DNA of 12,819 nt. Origin: Candidatus Segatella caccae (GTDB taxonomy: Bacteria; Bacteroidota; Bacteroidia; Bacteroidales; Bacteroidaceae). The DNA lies in contig USOQ01000069.1 of assembly GCA_900556395.1 (NCBI GenBank), forward strand, positions 1 through 12,819, given 5' to 3'. Below the pieces are notes generated by a model, which worked only from the letters and a program-made list of their open reading frames with translations, had not been told where the DNA came from and searched no databases. The position numbers and the translations under genes were made by a program. Of the stretch, positions 6,669-12,819 are shown one piece after another (position 1 is the first letter of the stretch; every line of letters starts with the position of its first letter).

Positions 6669-7307
6669 ATGGCTAAGTACAAGTTGCAAGAGATGCCGGA
6701 CGTGCATCATGATGGTAAGCGAAGGGTGTATCCCAAAATGATAATCAATCGAACCCTATCGCGCAAGGAGTTTGTCGAGATGATGCATGATTTTCATCGG
6801 GGCACGTCGCCCAGTATGGTGGAGGCTGTACTGATAGATGTCGAGGACATGCTGGTGCGAATGCTCTCCATGGGATATAATGTCAACTTAGGCAATCTGG
6901 GCCATTATTCGCTCTCGTTGGAGTTCAAGGACAACAAGCCTACCGAGATGCGTGACGAGGACGACAAGATGACTTATCGCAAGGTGGGCGTCAAGAGCGT
7001 CAACTATAAGGCTGCGCCCGACTTTGTCAAGGAAGTGAAGCTTGAGACCGACCAGTATCTGGAGCGAGACATGGGTGGTGTGAAACGCGTATTGAAAAGC
7101 AAGTACACCCGTGAAGAGCGCATTTCCCGAGCCTTGCAGGTAATAGAGAAGCATGGTTTTATCAGCCTTGGCGACTATGCCCAGCTCAACAATATGAGTC
7201 GTACGGTAGCCTCCACCGACCTGAAGCAGATTACCGACAACCCTCAGTCGCCCATCTGCTCGCATGGTCGCCATAGCCATAAGGTGTGGGTGAAGAGAGA
7301 GGTGTAA
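6669..7307 (+). CDS. HU-family DNA-binding protein fused to a winged helix
   Basis: A 212-residue protein. Residues ~1-125 fit the HU/IHF fold of the HU-HIG class: LSRKEFVEMMHDF and SPSMVEAVLIDVEDMLVRML give the two N-terminal helices, and GYNVNLGNLGHYSLSLEF corresponds to the core strand region that reads GFGTF in classical HU. Residues ~145-212 form a separate small domain, TREERISRALQVIEKHGFISLGDYAQLNNMSRTVASTDLKQI, ending in a beta-hairpin-like segment SPICSHGRHSHKVWVK, consistent with a winged helix-turn-helix. The protein is probably cytoplasmic and binds DNA as a dimer. AGAAAGGAAC precedes the ATG. The leader carries an unusual array of dyad repeats, so autoregulation is possible but unproven. 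The stop codon lies 7 bp from that of the convergent gene at 7315. Confidence 0.88.
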   Translation: MAKYKLQEMPDVHHDGKRRVYPKMIINRTLSRKEFVEMMHDFHRGTSPSMVEAVLIDVEDMLVRMLSMGYNVNLGNLGHYSLSLEFKDNKPTEMRDEDDKMTYRKVGVKSVNYKAAPDFVKEVKLETDQYLERDMGGVKRVLKSKYTREERISRALQVIEKHGFISLGDYAQLNNMSRTVASTDLKQITDNPQSPICSHGRHSHKVWVKREV

Positions 7308-7314
7308 ATGGGAG

Positions 7315-9090
7315 CTACTGATTAGTTACTTCTTCGCACACCACCATCTCTGTACCTCTGTAGATGACGACAATCTTGTGAAGTTGGGTGGTCTTTACAG
7401 CGGATGTAACTACTTCGCTTTGAGCGTAGCGGTTCACTTGAGCCTCGGCTTCTTTAAAAAGCTGTTGGATGTGTGCATCCGTATCTTTCGATTTGGCGTA
7501 CTTGAGTTCCACAATATAAGAGTGGGTCATGTCGCTATAGATGTCGAGTAGCGGACATAGGAAAATGTCTGCATATCCTTCCTGAGTATCTTTTTCGGAG
7601 ATAGGGCGATAGTACTGATTTTGGCAAGTCATGGCAAGTGTGAAGCCATGCACAAAATACTCCCCTTTCTGATGGTCTCGCTGGGAGGCGTATTTGTGCA
7701 AGCTGTCGGCAATGTACTGGAAGTATGCCTTCCATTCTCCACGATAAGCAAGACGGCTTGCCAACTCATTCTTTTCGTAGCTGTCGAATGAGAGGTCGTT
7801 TTCTTTGTAGGTATCGAGCAGATAAGTAAATAGCTGCTCGCGCACAACCTCGTTTGGAATAATAAATTTGGTCTTTCCTTTGTATGTTCCGTCGATGGTG
7901 ACCATTCCGAAGTAAAACAATAGGCTGACGAAATTGTCGGGATTGCCTATCAGCTCGGCAGGAAATCCCGACTTGAGTTCGCCTGTGATGTAACCTTGCT
8001 GCACCAGTTGCTGGATGATAGAGGCATCGTGGGCAAACTCCTTGTCTCTGCGGATGAGCATGCGGAGCTTGTTGTAGTCGGTACGGATGTTTTCGTCTAT
8101 CATGTGGTCGGGCACCTCACAATCATTGTTCACATAATTGTCGATGAAGTAAAGCACCATGTTGGAGTTGTACATCGTCACTTTGCCGTACTTCTTGAGT
8201 GCAAAGCAATAGTTGTCGTACCATGGCTTCATGATGGTTATCAATTCGTCGATGGTATGGTTGAACTCGTATTGGGTGGAGTAGTATTCGAGCATGTCAC
8301 GCACTTCTTTCTCCGTGAATCCCGTCAGCTCATTGAATTGGGCACTCAAAGTGTAGTTGGTTCCGATGTTGAATCCACTGGTCAGGTCGTCTAATGTGAC
8401 AGGGCTGACTCCTGTCACGAATACACGGGCGATGATAGAATCCGTACCAGCCTTGATCGTATCGAAGAAAGTGCGCAAGTATCCCTCGCCATGAGTCTCT
8501 TTGCGATATTTGTCCAGGCAATTGGGTTCGGCAAGAATCTTGTTGGTGAAATGGTCGTATTCGTCGATGAAGAGGAACACCTTGGCGTTGGTCTTCTCGC
8601 ATTCACGGCAAAGATAGTTCAGTTGCTTGACCGCACCATCCAGTTGGTTCATGCCTTCTTTGATGCCTTTTGGCAAATATTGTGCATATACATCGCAGAA
8701 AAAGTTGAAGGCTATGCGACAATGGTCGTCTAATCCTTTTTTATAGTCATTTAATTCAGCATTTACTATTGCAAAGTTGAGCTTGATGACAAGATATTTG
8801 TTGTGTTCGGGTGTGGGATGTTGACCGATGTAGAGATGACCGAAGAGCTTGTCGAAGATGCCTGCTCGATTGATGTCGTAGTAATGCTCAAGCATGGAGA
8901 GGGTAAGGCTCTTGCCGAATCGGCGAGGGTGGAGGTAGAAGAAGAACTTGTTGGCTCTTTCAATTTTCTCCACGAATGGAGTCTTGTCGACATAATAGCA
9001 GTCATCCTCAATGACGGCTTTGAAGTTCATCATGCCGTAAGGGATGCGCTTGGGATATTTTCGAACGCTCGTTGATTGATTCTCTACCAT
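7315..9090 (-). CDS. AAA-ATPase-like / PD-(D/E)XK nuclease-like protein (PF09820 + PDDEXK_9)
   Basis: A 591-residue soluble protein of a family highly expanded in gut Bacteroidota. The N-terminal AAA-ATPase-like part includes the family start YPKRIPYGMMNFKAVIEDD and YYVDKTPFVEKI, a P-loop variant HPRRFGKSLTLSML (~54-67), Walker B VFLFIDEYDH (~171-180) and a sensor-like segment RVFVTGVSPVTLDDLTSGFN (~222-241). The C-terminal ~100 residues carry a PD-(D/E)XK-type signature: EGYADIFL (Asp508) followed by YIVELKYAK (Glu528, Lys530). The real activity of these proteins is not established to my knowledge; an ATP-linked nuclease or defence role is inference. There is no signal or membrane segment. 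The leader and promoter resemble those of the S9 peptidase gene. The annotated start MVENQSTSV lies ~30 nt after the -7 box. Confidence 0.92.
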   Translation of the reverse strand: MVENQSTSVRKYPKRIPYGMMNFKAVIEDDCYYVDKTPFVEKIERANKFFFYLHPRRFGKSLTLSMLEHYYDINRAGIFDKLFGHLYIGQHPTPEHNKYLVIKLNFAIVNAELNDYKKGLDDHCRIAFNFFCDVYAQYLPKGIKEGMNQLDGAVKQLNYLCRECEKTNAKVFLFIDEYDHFTNKILAEPNCLDKYRKETHGEGYLRTFFDTIKAGTDSIIARVFVTGVSPVTLDDLTSGFNIGTNYTLSAQFNELTGFTEKEVRDMLEYYSTQYEFNHTIDELITIMKPWYDNYCFALKKYGKVTMYNSNMVLYFIDNYVNNDCEVPDHMIDENIRTDYNKLRMLIRRDKEFAHDASIIQQLVQQGYITGELKSGFPAELIGNPDNFVSLLFYFGMVTIDGTYKGKTKFIIPNEVVREQLFTYLLDTYKENDLSFDSYEKNELASRLAYRGEWKAYFQYIADSLHKYASQRDHQKGEYFVHGFTLAMTCQNQYYRPISEKDTQEGYADIFLCPLLDIYSDMTHSYIVELKYAKSKDTDAHIQQLFKEAEAQVNRYAQSEVVTSAVKTTQLHKIVVIYRGTEMVVCEEVTNQ

Positions 9091-9118
9091 ATTTTTACAC
9101 CTTTTTTATATTGTTCTG

Positions 9119-9150
9119 CAAAAATAAGGATAATTTTCCGAAATAACAAG
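9119..9150 (-). promoter_or_regulatory. promoter of the AAA-ATPase/nuclease gene
   Basis: On the - strand, CTTG (9150-9147), a 20-bp spacer and TATTTTTG (9126-9119). The 40-bp block 9115-9154 matches 6336-6375 at 33/40 positions, and the leader segment AACAATATAAAAAA is also shared. Confidence 0.65.
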
Positions 9151-9211
9151 AAACTTCTTCAAAAGATAATATCGGGGATATGAAATGTTGTAATGGATAA
9201 AAATGTAAGTG

Positions 9212-9394
9212 AAGTTTCGCATGTACGGAAGTTATAGTAGTTAAAGAAGTTATCACTCCCTTCGGTCGTTAGAAGTTATAGCCAATAGCCTTTTTGTTGT
9301 ATATTTAGCTATAAAGCATATGGCTTTAACTTCTCTAACTTCTCTAACTTCTCTAACTTCTTTAAATCCTTTAACTTCCCCATTTGCGAAAGTT
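9212..9394 (-). repeat. dispersed 3'-end element B, copy 1
   Basis: Bounded by AAGTTTCGCA (9212-9221) and TGCGAAAGTT (9385-9394), which are inverted ends. Read on the - strand it has, in order: the end sequence; 10-bp tandem GAAGTTAGAG/GAAGTTAAAG units (~9326-9378 in + coordinates); a core around CAAAAAGGCTATTGGC and CGACCGAAGGGAGTGATAAC (~9250-9297); then TTCTTTAACT and the second end. It matches 12236-12394 in order and orientation and follows the 3' end of the nucleotidyltransferase gene. It fills most of the 347-bp gap between genes. Confidence 0.8.
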
Positions 9395-9437
9395 GAATTG
9401 ATTTTATTTGATTGTCGATGTGATAGCAAGGCTCCAA

Positions 9438-10535
9438 TCATTTATAGAGTGAGAATTTGCCCCTCTTTATTCGCAGAGGAATGGTATGAAAAATGAAACT
9501 CCAATAACTCCATTCTGACCAAAAAGCTTCGGCGAAACCAAACCTGATGAGTTGTAAGGCTCTCAGTCTTTTGTGGGAGGAGCGGGCTATTGTCTTCTTG
9601 AATTTCTTGTCGGCATGATGGCCGAAGTTACCTCCAGCACATATTTCGCTCAGGAGGAATTTACCCAGTTCTTGATGAGGCTTTGTTATCCAGTATTTCT
9701 CTTCCAGGAGGAATACTTCTTTCAGTACCCATATCAAAGCCGATGCCATTTTGTTCATTCCTAAATGGGCAATGAGGTCTGAGGCTTCTTTTCTATCCTC
9801 ATCTGAGGCATTGAGGAGGACATAATAGTAGTCGGTGATTTGGCGTAGACCGATGCCTCCTTCAAAGAAATGTCGCTGGATATGGGCGAGTTGCATGAGG
9901 AGATTGAACTTAGAGGTAGGTACGCGAAAACCATTCTCTGTCATATCAGAAAGTTTGATTTCTTCGTTCAGAAAACGGAGAAGTTGTGGGTTTTTCCACC
10001 TGTTGTAGATTCCCGAAGAAGGTAAGAAATGTACTTCTACTACGATTTCGCTTGCTTTAGATTTGAAGTGAATATGGTGATGGGGCTGCAGCTCATCTTC
10101 TTCCATGAGACGGTGTTGCTGTAACCACTGCAAGACGTGTTCCTTTCCTCCCTCTACGTAGATGTCGATATCTCCAGGTGTTCGCAAGTTTCTAAGAGGA
10201 TATAGCATCTCGTTGCCTTGTCCTTTTAGGATAGTGGAACGCATACCATTGGAGTCGAAAAACGCTGTGAGGCGTTCGGCTTCCTTGTCGAATTGTTTGT
10301 TGAGCTTTTTGAGCCTTTCTGCTTCCATGACCCATTTCAATACCAGTTCAGTAGGAGGTTTGCAGATGTTAGAGTTCTTGTCAACACCAGCAAAGACAAC
10401 TCCCGAGATGGATTGCCATTGAGCTTCTTTGTATATCCACAGCCAAACAGCGGGGTCGCTGATGGTTATGGGTTCGTCAGAAATGCCCAACCCCTTTCTC
10501 AATAGTTGTAATAATTCCTTGTAGTTATTTGTCAT
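9438..10535 (-). CDS. NTP_transf_5-type nucleotidyltransferase family protein
   Basis: 365 residues from the preferred start MTNNYKELLQLL. The nucleotidyltransferase-fold mark is ILKGQGNEMLYPLRNLRTPGDIDIYV (~102-127), where GDID (121-124) gives two metal-binding acidic residues, Asp122 and Asp124. AHIQRHFFEGGIGLRQITDYYYVL is a second conserved block of this family (PF14907). The natural substrate of the family is not known to me; members often lie near surface-polysaccharide genes, but none are seen here. An in-frame ATG at 10589 would add 18 residues (MFFRNFAASIITYTENRH), but it lies upstream of a consensus -7 box (10571-10578), so the mRNA probably lacks it. Divergent from the DUF1846 gene; element B lies downstream. 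Confidence 0.9.
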   Translation of the reverse strand: MTNNYKELLQLLRKGLGISDEPITISDPAVWLWIYKEAQWQSISGVVFAGVDKNSNICKPPTELVLKWVMEAERLKKLNKQFDKEAERLTAFFDSNGMRSTILKGQGNEMLYPLRNLRTPGDIDIYVEGGKEHVLQWLQQHRLMEEDELQPHHHIHFKSKASEIVVEVHFLPSSGIYNRWKNPQLLRFLNEEIKLSDMTENGFRVPTSKFNLLMQLAHIQRHFFEGGIGLRQITDYYYVLLNASDEDRKEASDLIAHLGMNKMASALIWVLKEVFLLEEKYWITKPHQELGKFLLSEICAGGNFGHHADKKFKKTIARSSHKRLRALQLIRFGFAEAFWSEWSYWSFIFHTIPLRIKRGKFSLYK

Positions 10536-10570
10536 GTGTCTATTTTCTGTGTAGGTGATGATACTTGCTG

Positions 10571-10601
10571 CAAAGTTACGAAAAAACATAGGTAACTCAA
10601 A
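10571..10601 (-). promoter_or_regulatory. nucleotidyltransferase gene promoter
   Basis: On the - strand, TTTG (10601-10598), a 19-bp spacer and TAACTTTG (10578-10571). It predicts a start of transcription near 10566 and a ~30-nt leader to the ATG at 10535, and excludes the longer open frame. Confidence 0.8.
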
Positions 10602-10663
10602 ACATTCTTCTCAAAAATAGAATCATTTTATCGTTTGATAGTACAACTTTTGTAAAACCTTTA

Positions 10664-10694
10664 TTTGATAATCCAATACTTTTTTGTACTTTTG
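10664..10694 (+). promoter_or_regulatory. DUF1846 gene promoter
   Basis: TTTG (10664-10667), a 19-bp spacer and TACTTTTG (10687-10694). It predicts transcription from ~10698 and a ~40-nt leader to the ATG at 10741. The -7 box overlaps the TTG at 10684 that would begin the longer open frame. Confidence 0.8.
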
Positions 10695-10740
10695 CAATCG
10701 AATTCAAAATCAACAGCAATTAGTTATATCAAATAAAACG

Positions 10741-12204
10741 ATGAAGATAGGTTTCGACAACGAGAAGTATCTGAAAATTCAATCAGAGCATATCAAAGAG
10801 AGAATCTCACAGTTTGATGGAAAACTTTACCTCGAATTGGGTGGTAAACTTTTCGACGACCATCATGCCAGTCGTGTTTTACCAGGCTTTCAGCCAGATA
10901 GTAAGCTGCGCATGTTTCAGAAAATCAGTGATAGTATAGAAATTGTTATTGTCATCAGTGCTGCCGACATTGAGAAGAATAAGAAGCGTGCAGACTTAGG
11001 TATCACCTATGATGAAGACGTGCTTCGTCTGCGTGGTGAGTTTCAGCATCGTGGATTCTTGGTAGGTTCGGTGGTTATTACCCATTATAATGGTCAGCCT
11101 GCAGCCATCGCTTTTAAACAGCGATTGGAACGTGAAGGCATCAAGACCTATTGTCATTATCTGATAGAGGGCTATCCTCATAATGTGAAGTTGATAGCCT
11201 CGGATGAGGGATTCGGACAGAACGACTACGTGGAAACAGAACGTCCGCTGGTTATCGTTACAGCACCAGGCCCAGGAAGTGGCAAGATGGCTGTTTGCCT
11301 CAGCCAGTTGTATAATGAGAACAAGCGTGGTGTGCGTGCAGGATATGCTAAGTTTGAGACTTTCCCTGTCTGGAATCTTCCTCTGAAGCATCCTGTTAAC
11401 ATCGCCTATGAGGCAGCCACTGCCGATCTTAATGACGTGAACATGATAGACCCCTTCCATCTGGAGGCCTACAATAAGATAGCTATCAACTATAACCGTG
11501 ATGTGGAGATCTATCCAGTGCTCAACGCTCTTTTTGAGGGCATTTATGGAAACAATCCTTATAAGTCGCCTACCGACATGGGTGTCAACATGGTGGGCTT
11601 CTGTATCTCTGATGATGAGGTTTGCTGTGAGGCTTCTAAGGATGAGATTGTGCGTCGATATTATGCTGCTACCAACAAGATGGCAGCGGGAGCTTGTAAC
11701 GATGGGGAGATAAGTAAGATACAGATGCTCTTCAATCAGGCTAAGATAACGACAGACTTCCGCAAGGTGACTGTTGCTGCCAAGAATCATAAGAAGGAGA
11801 CAGGCCACACTTCGTCGGCTATAGAACTGGAGGATGGTACGATAATCTGTGGTCATAGTAGTGATCTGTTAGGTTGTAGTGCAGCCTTGCTGTTGAATGT
11901 AACCAAGCATTTAGGTAATATCGACCATCAGCTGAAACTTATTCCTCAGTCTATGATAGAGCCTATTCAGCATACCAAGGTGAATTATCTGGGTGGTCAT
12001 AACCCACGTCTCCATACTGATGAGGTACTTGTGGCACTCTCTGTCTTGTCGGAGAATGATGAAAATTGCCGTAAGGCCTTACAGCAGTTGCCTAAGCTTC
12101 GTGGATGTCAGGCTCACTGCACAGTGATGCTCAGTGATGTGGATCAGCGTATCTTCAAGAAACTGGGAGTCAACATCACTTGTGAACCTGTACTGAAGAA
12201 ATAG
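10741..12204 (+). CDS. DUF1846 domain-containing protein
   Basis: 487 residues from the start MKIGFDNEKYLKIQSEHIKE, which is the usual beginning of DUF1846 (PF08903) proteins; the length is also usual. Recognisable blocks: LYLELGGKLFDDHHASRVLPGF (~29-50), the AADIEKNKKRADLGITYDED region, a P-loop-like VTAPGPGSGKMAVCLSQLY (~173-191; GPGSGK at 177-182, lacking the usual Ser/Thr after Lys), and a C-terminal domain with DGTIICGHSSDLLGCSAALLLN. The protein is cytoplasmic with no signal peptide. It is widespread in Firmicutes and Bacteroidota; its biochemical function is unknown to me, although nucleotide binding is suggested by the glycine-rich loop. The 19 extra residues possible from the TTG at 10684 are not conserved-looking and overlap the promoter. 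It is monocistronic; element B follows the stop codon. Confidence 0.94.
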   Translation: MKIGFDNEKYLKIQSEHIKERISQFDGKLYLELGGKLFDDHHASRVLPGFQPDSKLRMFQKISDSIEIVIVISAADIEKNKKRADLGITYDEDVLRLRGEFQHRGFLVGSVVITHYNGQPAAIAFKQRLEREGIKTYCHYLIEGYPHNVKLIASDEGFGQNDYVETERPLVIVTAPGPGSGKMAVCLSQLYNENKRGVRAGYAKFETFPVWNLPLKHPVNIAYEAATADLNDVNMIDPFHLEAYNKIAINYNRDVEIYPVLNALFEGIYGNNPYKSPTDMGVNMVGFCISDDEVCCEASKDEIVRRYYAATNKMAAGACNDGEISKIQMLFNQAKITTDFRKVTVAAKNHKKETGHTSSAIELEDGTIICGHSSDLLGCSAALLLNVTKHLGNIDHQLKLIPQSMIEPIQHTKVNYLGGHNPRLHTDEVLVALSVLSENDENCRKALQQLPKLRGCQAHCTVMLSDVDQRIFKKLGVNITCEPVLKK

Positions 12205-12235
12205 CACTTAACAAGTGAAAAGGTAAAGACTGAGC

Positions 12236-12394
12236 TTTCGCATATCAAGAAGTTAAAGAAGTTAAAGGAGTTAAGGAGTTAAGACGTATGTCTTGTTGCT
12301 TAAAAACTACGGCAAAAAGACTATTGTCTTAACTCCTCAGCGACCGTAGGGAGCGATAACTTCTTTAACTTCTTTAACTCCTGAACTTGCGAAA
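12236..12394 (+). repeat. dispersed 3'-end element B, copy 2
   Basis: Bounded by TTTCGCA (12236-12242) and TGCGAAA (12388-12394). After the left end come GAAGTTAAAG-type units (12249-12283), then a core with CAAAAAGACTATTGTC and CGACCGTAGGGAGCGATAAC, then AACTTCTTTAACTTC and the right end. The arms can fold: 12251-12267 with 12362-12378 (17 bp) and 12274-12285 with 12326-12337 (12 bp). It begins 31 bp after the DUF1846 stop codon, in gene orientation, as copy 1 does for its gene. Confidence 0.8.
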
Positions 12395-12819
12395 CTTGAA
12401 TAAAGAGAAAAAAGCCTGAGGAATATGTCATAGGATTGCAAGCTACACATTGTCGGTTGATTGCTCATTCGGTACTGGCAAGAGAATCTATCGAGCCAAT
12501 GACATAAGAGCCAAGTTTCCAGATACAGCACGATGCTGGACGGGAATGTGCTACTTCGTTAAAAACGTGATGAAGTTCCTGAGGGAACTTTGTCTTGTCC
12601 TGACCGAAATCTGGCGGTTTTTCATCATTATCGTCACTATGAGGGTCTACGTCTGCTACCCTCTGTCTGTGAACAGATAATAATTCAGCAGACCCTAATT
12701 ATTGATAAATATTACTCTAAGAATCATCCAATTTAGTATCAATTGAATGTACGAATTTAGTTTGTGCCTGACAAAAATTTGCAGACACAACCACTCTCAT
12801 TGGTGGATTCTCCGTGTGT
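12395..12819. other. 425 bp without a recognisable gene
   Basis: Open frames exist on both strands but none is convincing. A + strand frame at 12450-12680 encodes a peptide of unusual composition rich in Cys, Arg and Phe. A - strand frame at 12466-12698 is open for ~76 codons but has no ATG; its translation (for example DDNDEKPPDFGQDKTKFPQE) looks more protein-like, so a decayed gene or an element remnant is possible. AAGTTCC/GGAACTT (12573-12590) makes a 7-bp hairpin without a T-tract. I see no RNA gene, terminator or promoter. Confidence 0.4.

Noticed and set aside
7996..8394. 132-codon + strand open frame inside the AAA-ATPase/nuclease gene
   Set aside because: Val/His-rich antisense composition typical of a shadow; no start signals.
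9253..9441. 62-codon - strand open frame with a KEVREVREV repeat
   Set aside because: The peptide repeat is simply the 10-bp decamer of element B translated; the frame overlaps the preceding stop codon and spans the element core.
10996..11856. 286-codon - strand open frame inside the DUF1846 gene
   Set aside because: Antisense shadow; the + strand protein is a full-length recognised family.
12425..12506. TATGTCAT / ATGACATA inverted pair
   Set aside because: Only 8 bp with ~66 bp between the arms and no other support; expected by chance in A/T-rich sequence.
12450..12680. 76-codon + strand gene
   Set aside because: No ribosome binding site or promoter, odd composition, and it overlaps an equally open frame on the other strand; kept only as an unresolved region.

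Overview
The window looks like a chromosomal segment of a Bacteroidota bacterium, most likely Prevotellaceae (Prevotella/Segatella type). Three things support this: the primary sigma factor is the short form without region 1.1 that is typical of the phylum; several genes are preceded by the phylum's promoter (TTTG, 19-20 bp, TAnnTTTG) and have A-rich leaders with little Shine-Dalgarno sequence; and the families present (HU fused to a winged helix, AAA-ATPase/PD-(D/E)XK proteins, DPP5-like S9 peptidase, N-x-x-E-R type peptide transporter) are common there. The taxonomic call is from memory of these families, not from a search.

Layout. 1-260 is the C-terminus of an MFS transporter (+). 357-1028 is a small WG-repeat protein (+). 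1278-2153 is rpoD (-). From a divergent intergenic region, 2488-4014 encodes a POT-family peptide:H+ symporter (+), which converges through a shared bidirectional terminator on an exported S9 dipeptidyl-peptidase at 4126-6291 (-). A 377-bp divergent regulatory region follows, then an HU-wHTH DNA-binding protein at 6669-7307 (+), which ends 7 bp from an AAA-ATPase/nuclease-like protein at 7315-9090 (-). An uncharacterised nucleotidyltransferase lies at 9438-10535 (-) and a DUF1846 protein at 10741-12204 (+); they are divergent, each with a clean Bacteroidota promoter. The last ~420 bp hold no gene I can support.

The genes are mostly single units, not one pathway. One plausible link is the periplasmic dipeptidyl-peptidase releasing dipeptides that the neighbouring POT transporter could import. 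The promoters all fit the sigma factor encoded in the same window.

The most unusual content is non-coding. (1) A GAAGAGTGAAGAACG-type repeat ending in GAATTC sits against the stop codon of three consecutive genes, always in the orientation of that gene. (2) A second dispersed element of 160-180 bp, with TTTCGCA...TGCGAAA ends, decamer GAAGTTAAAG tandem repeats and a conserved core, lies 3' of two other genes, again in gene orientation. (3) Four to five 21-bp tandem units, each a 17-bp imperfect dyad, lie between the promoter and start codon of the HU-family gene. (4) A 40-bp extended promoter block is shared by the S9 peptidase and the AAA-ATPase/nuclease gene. I recognise no formal name for these elements.
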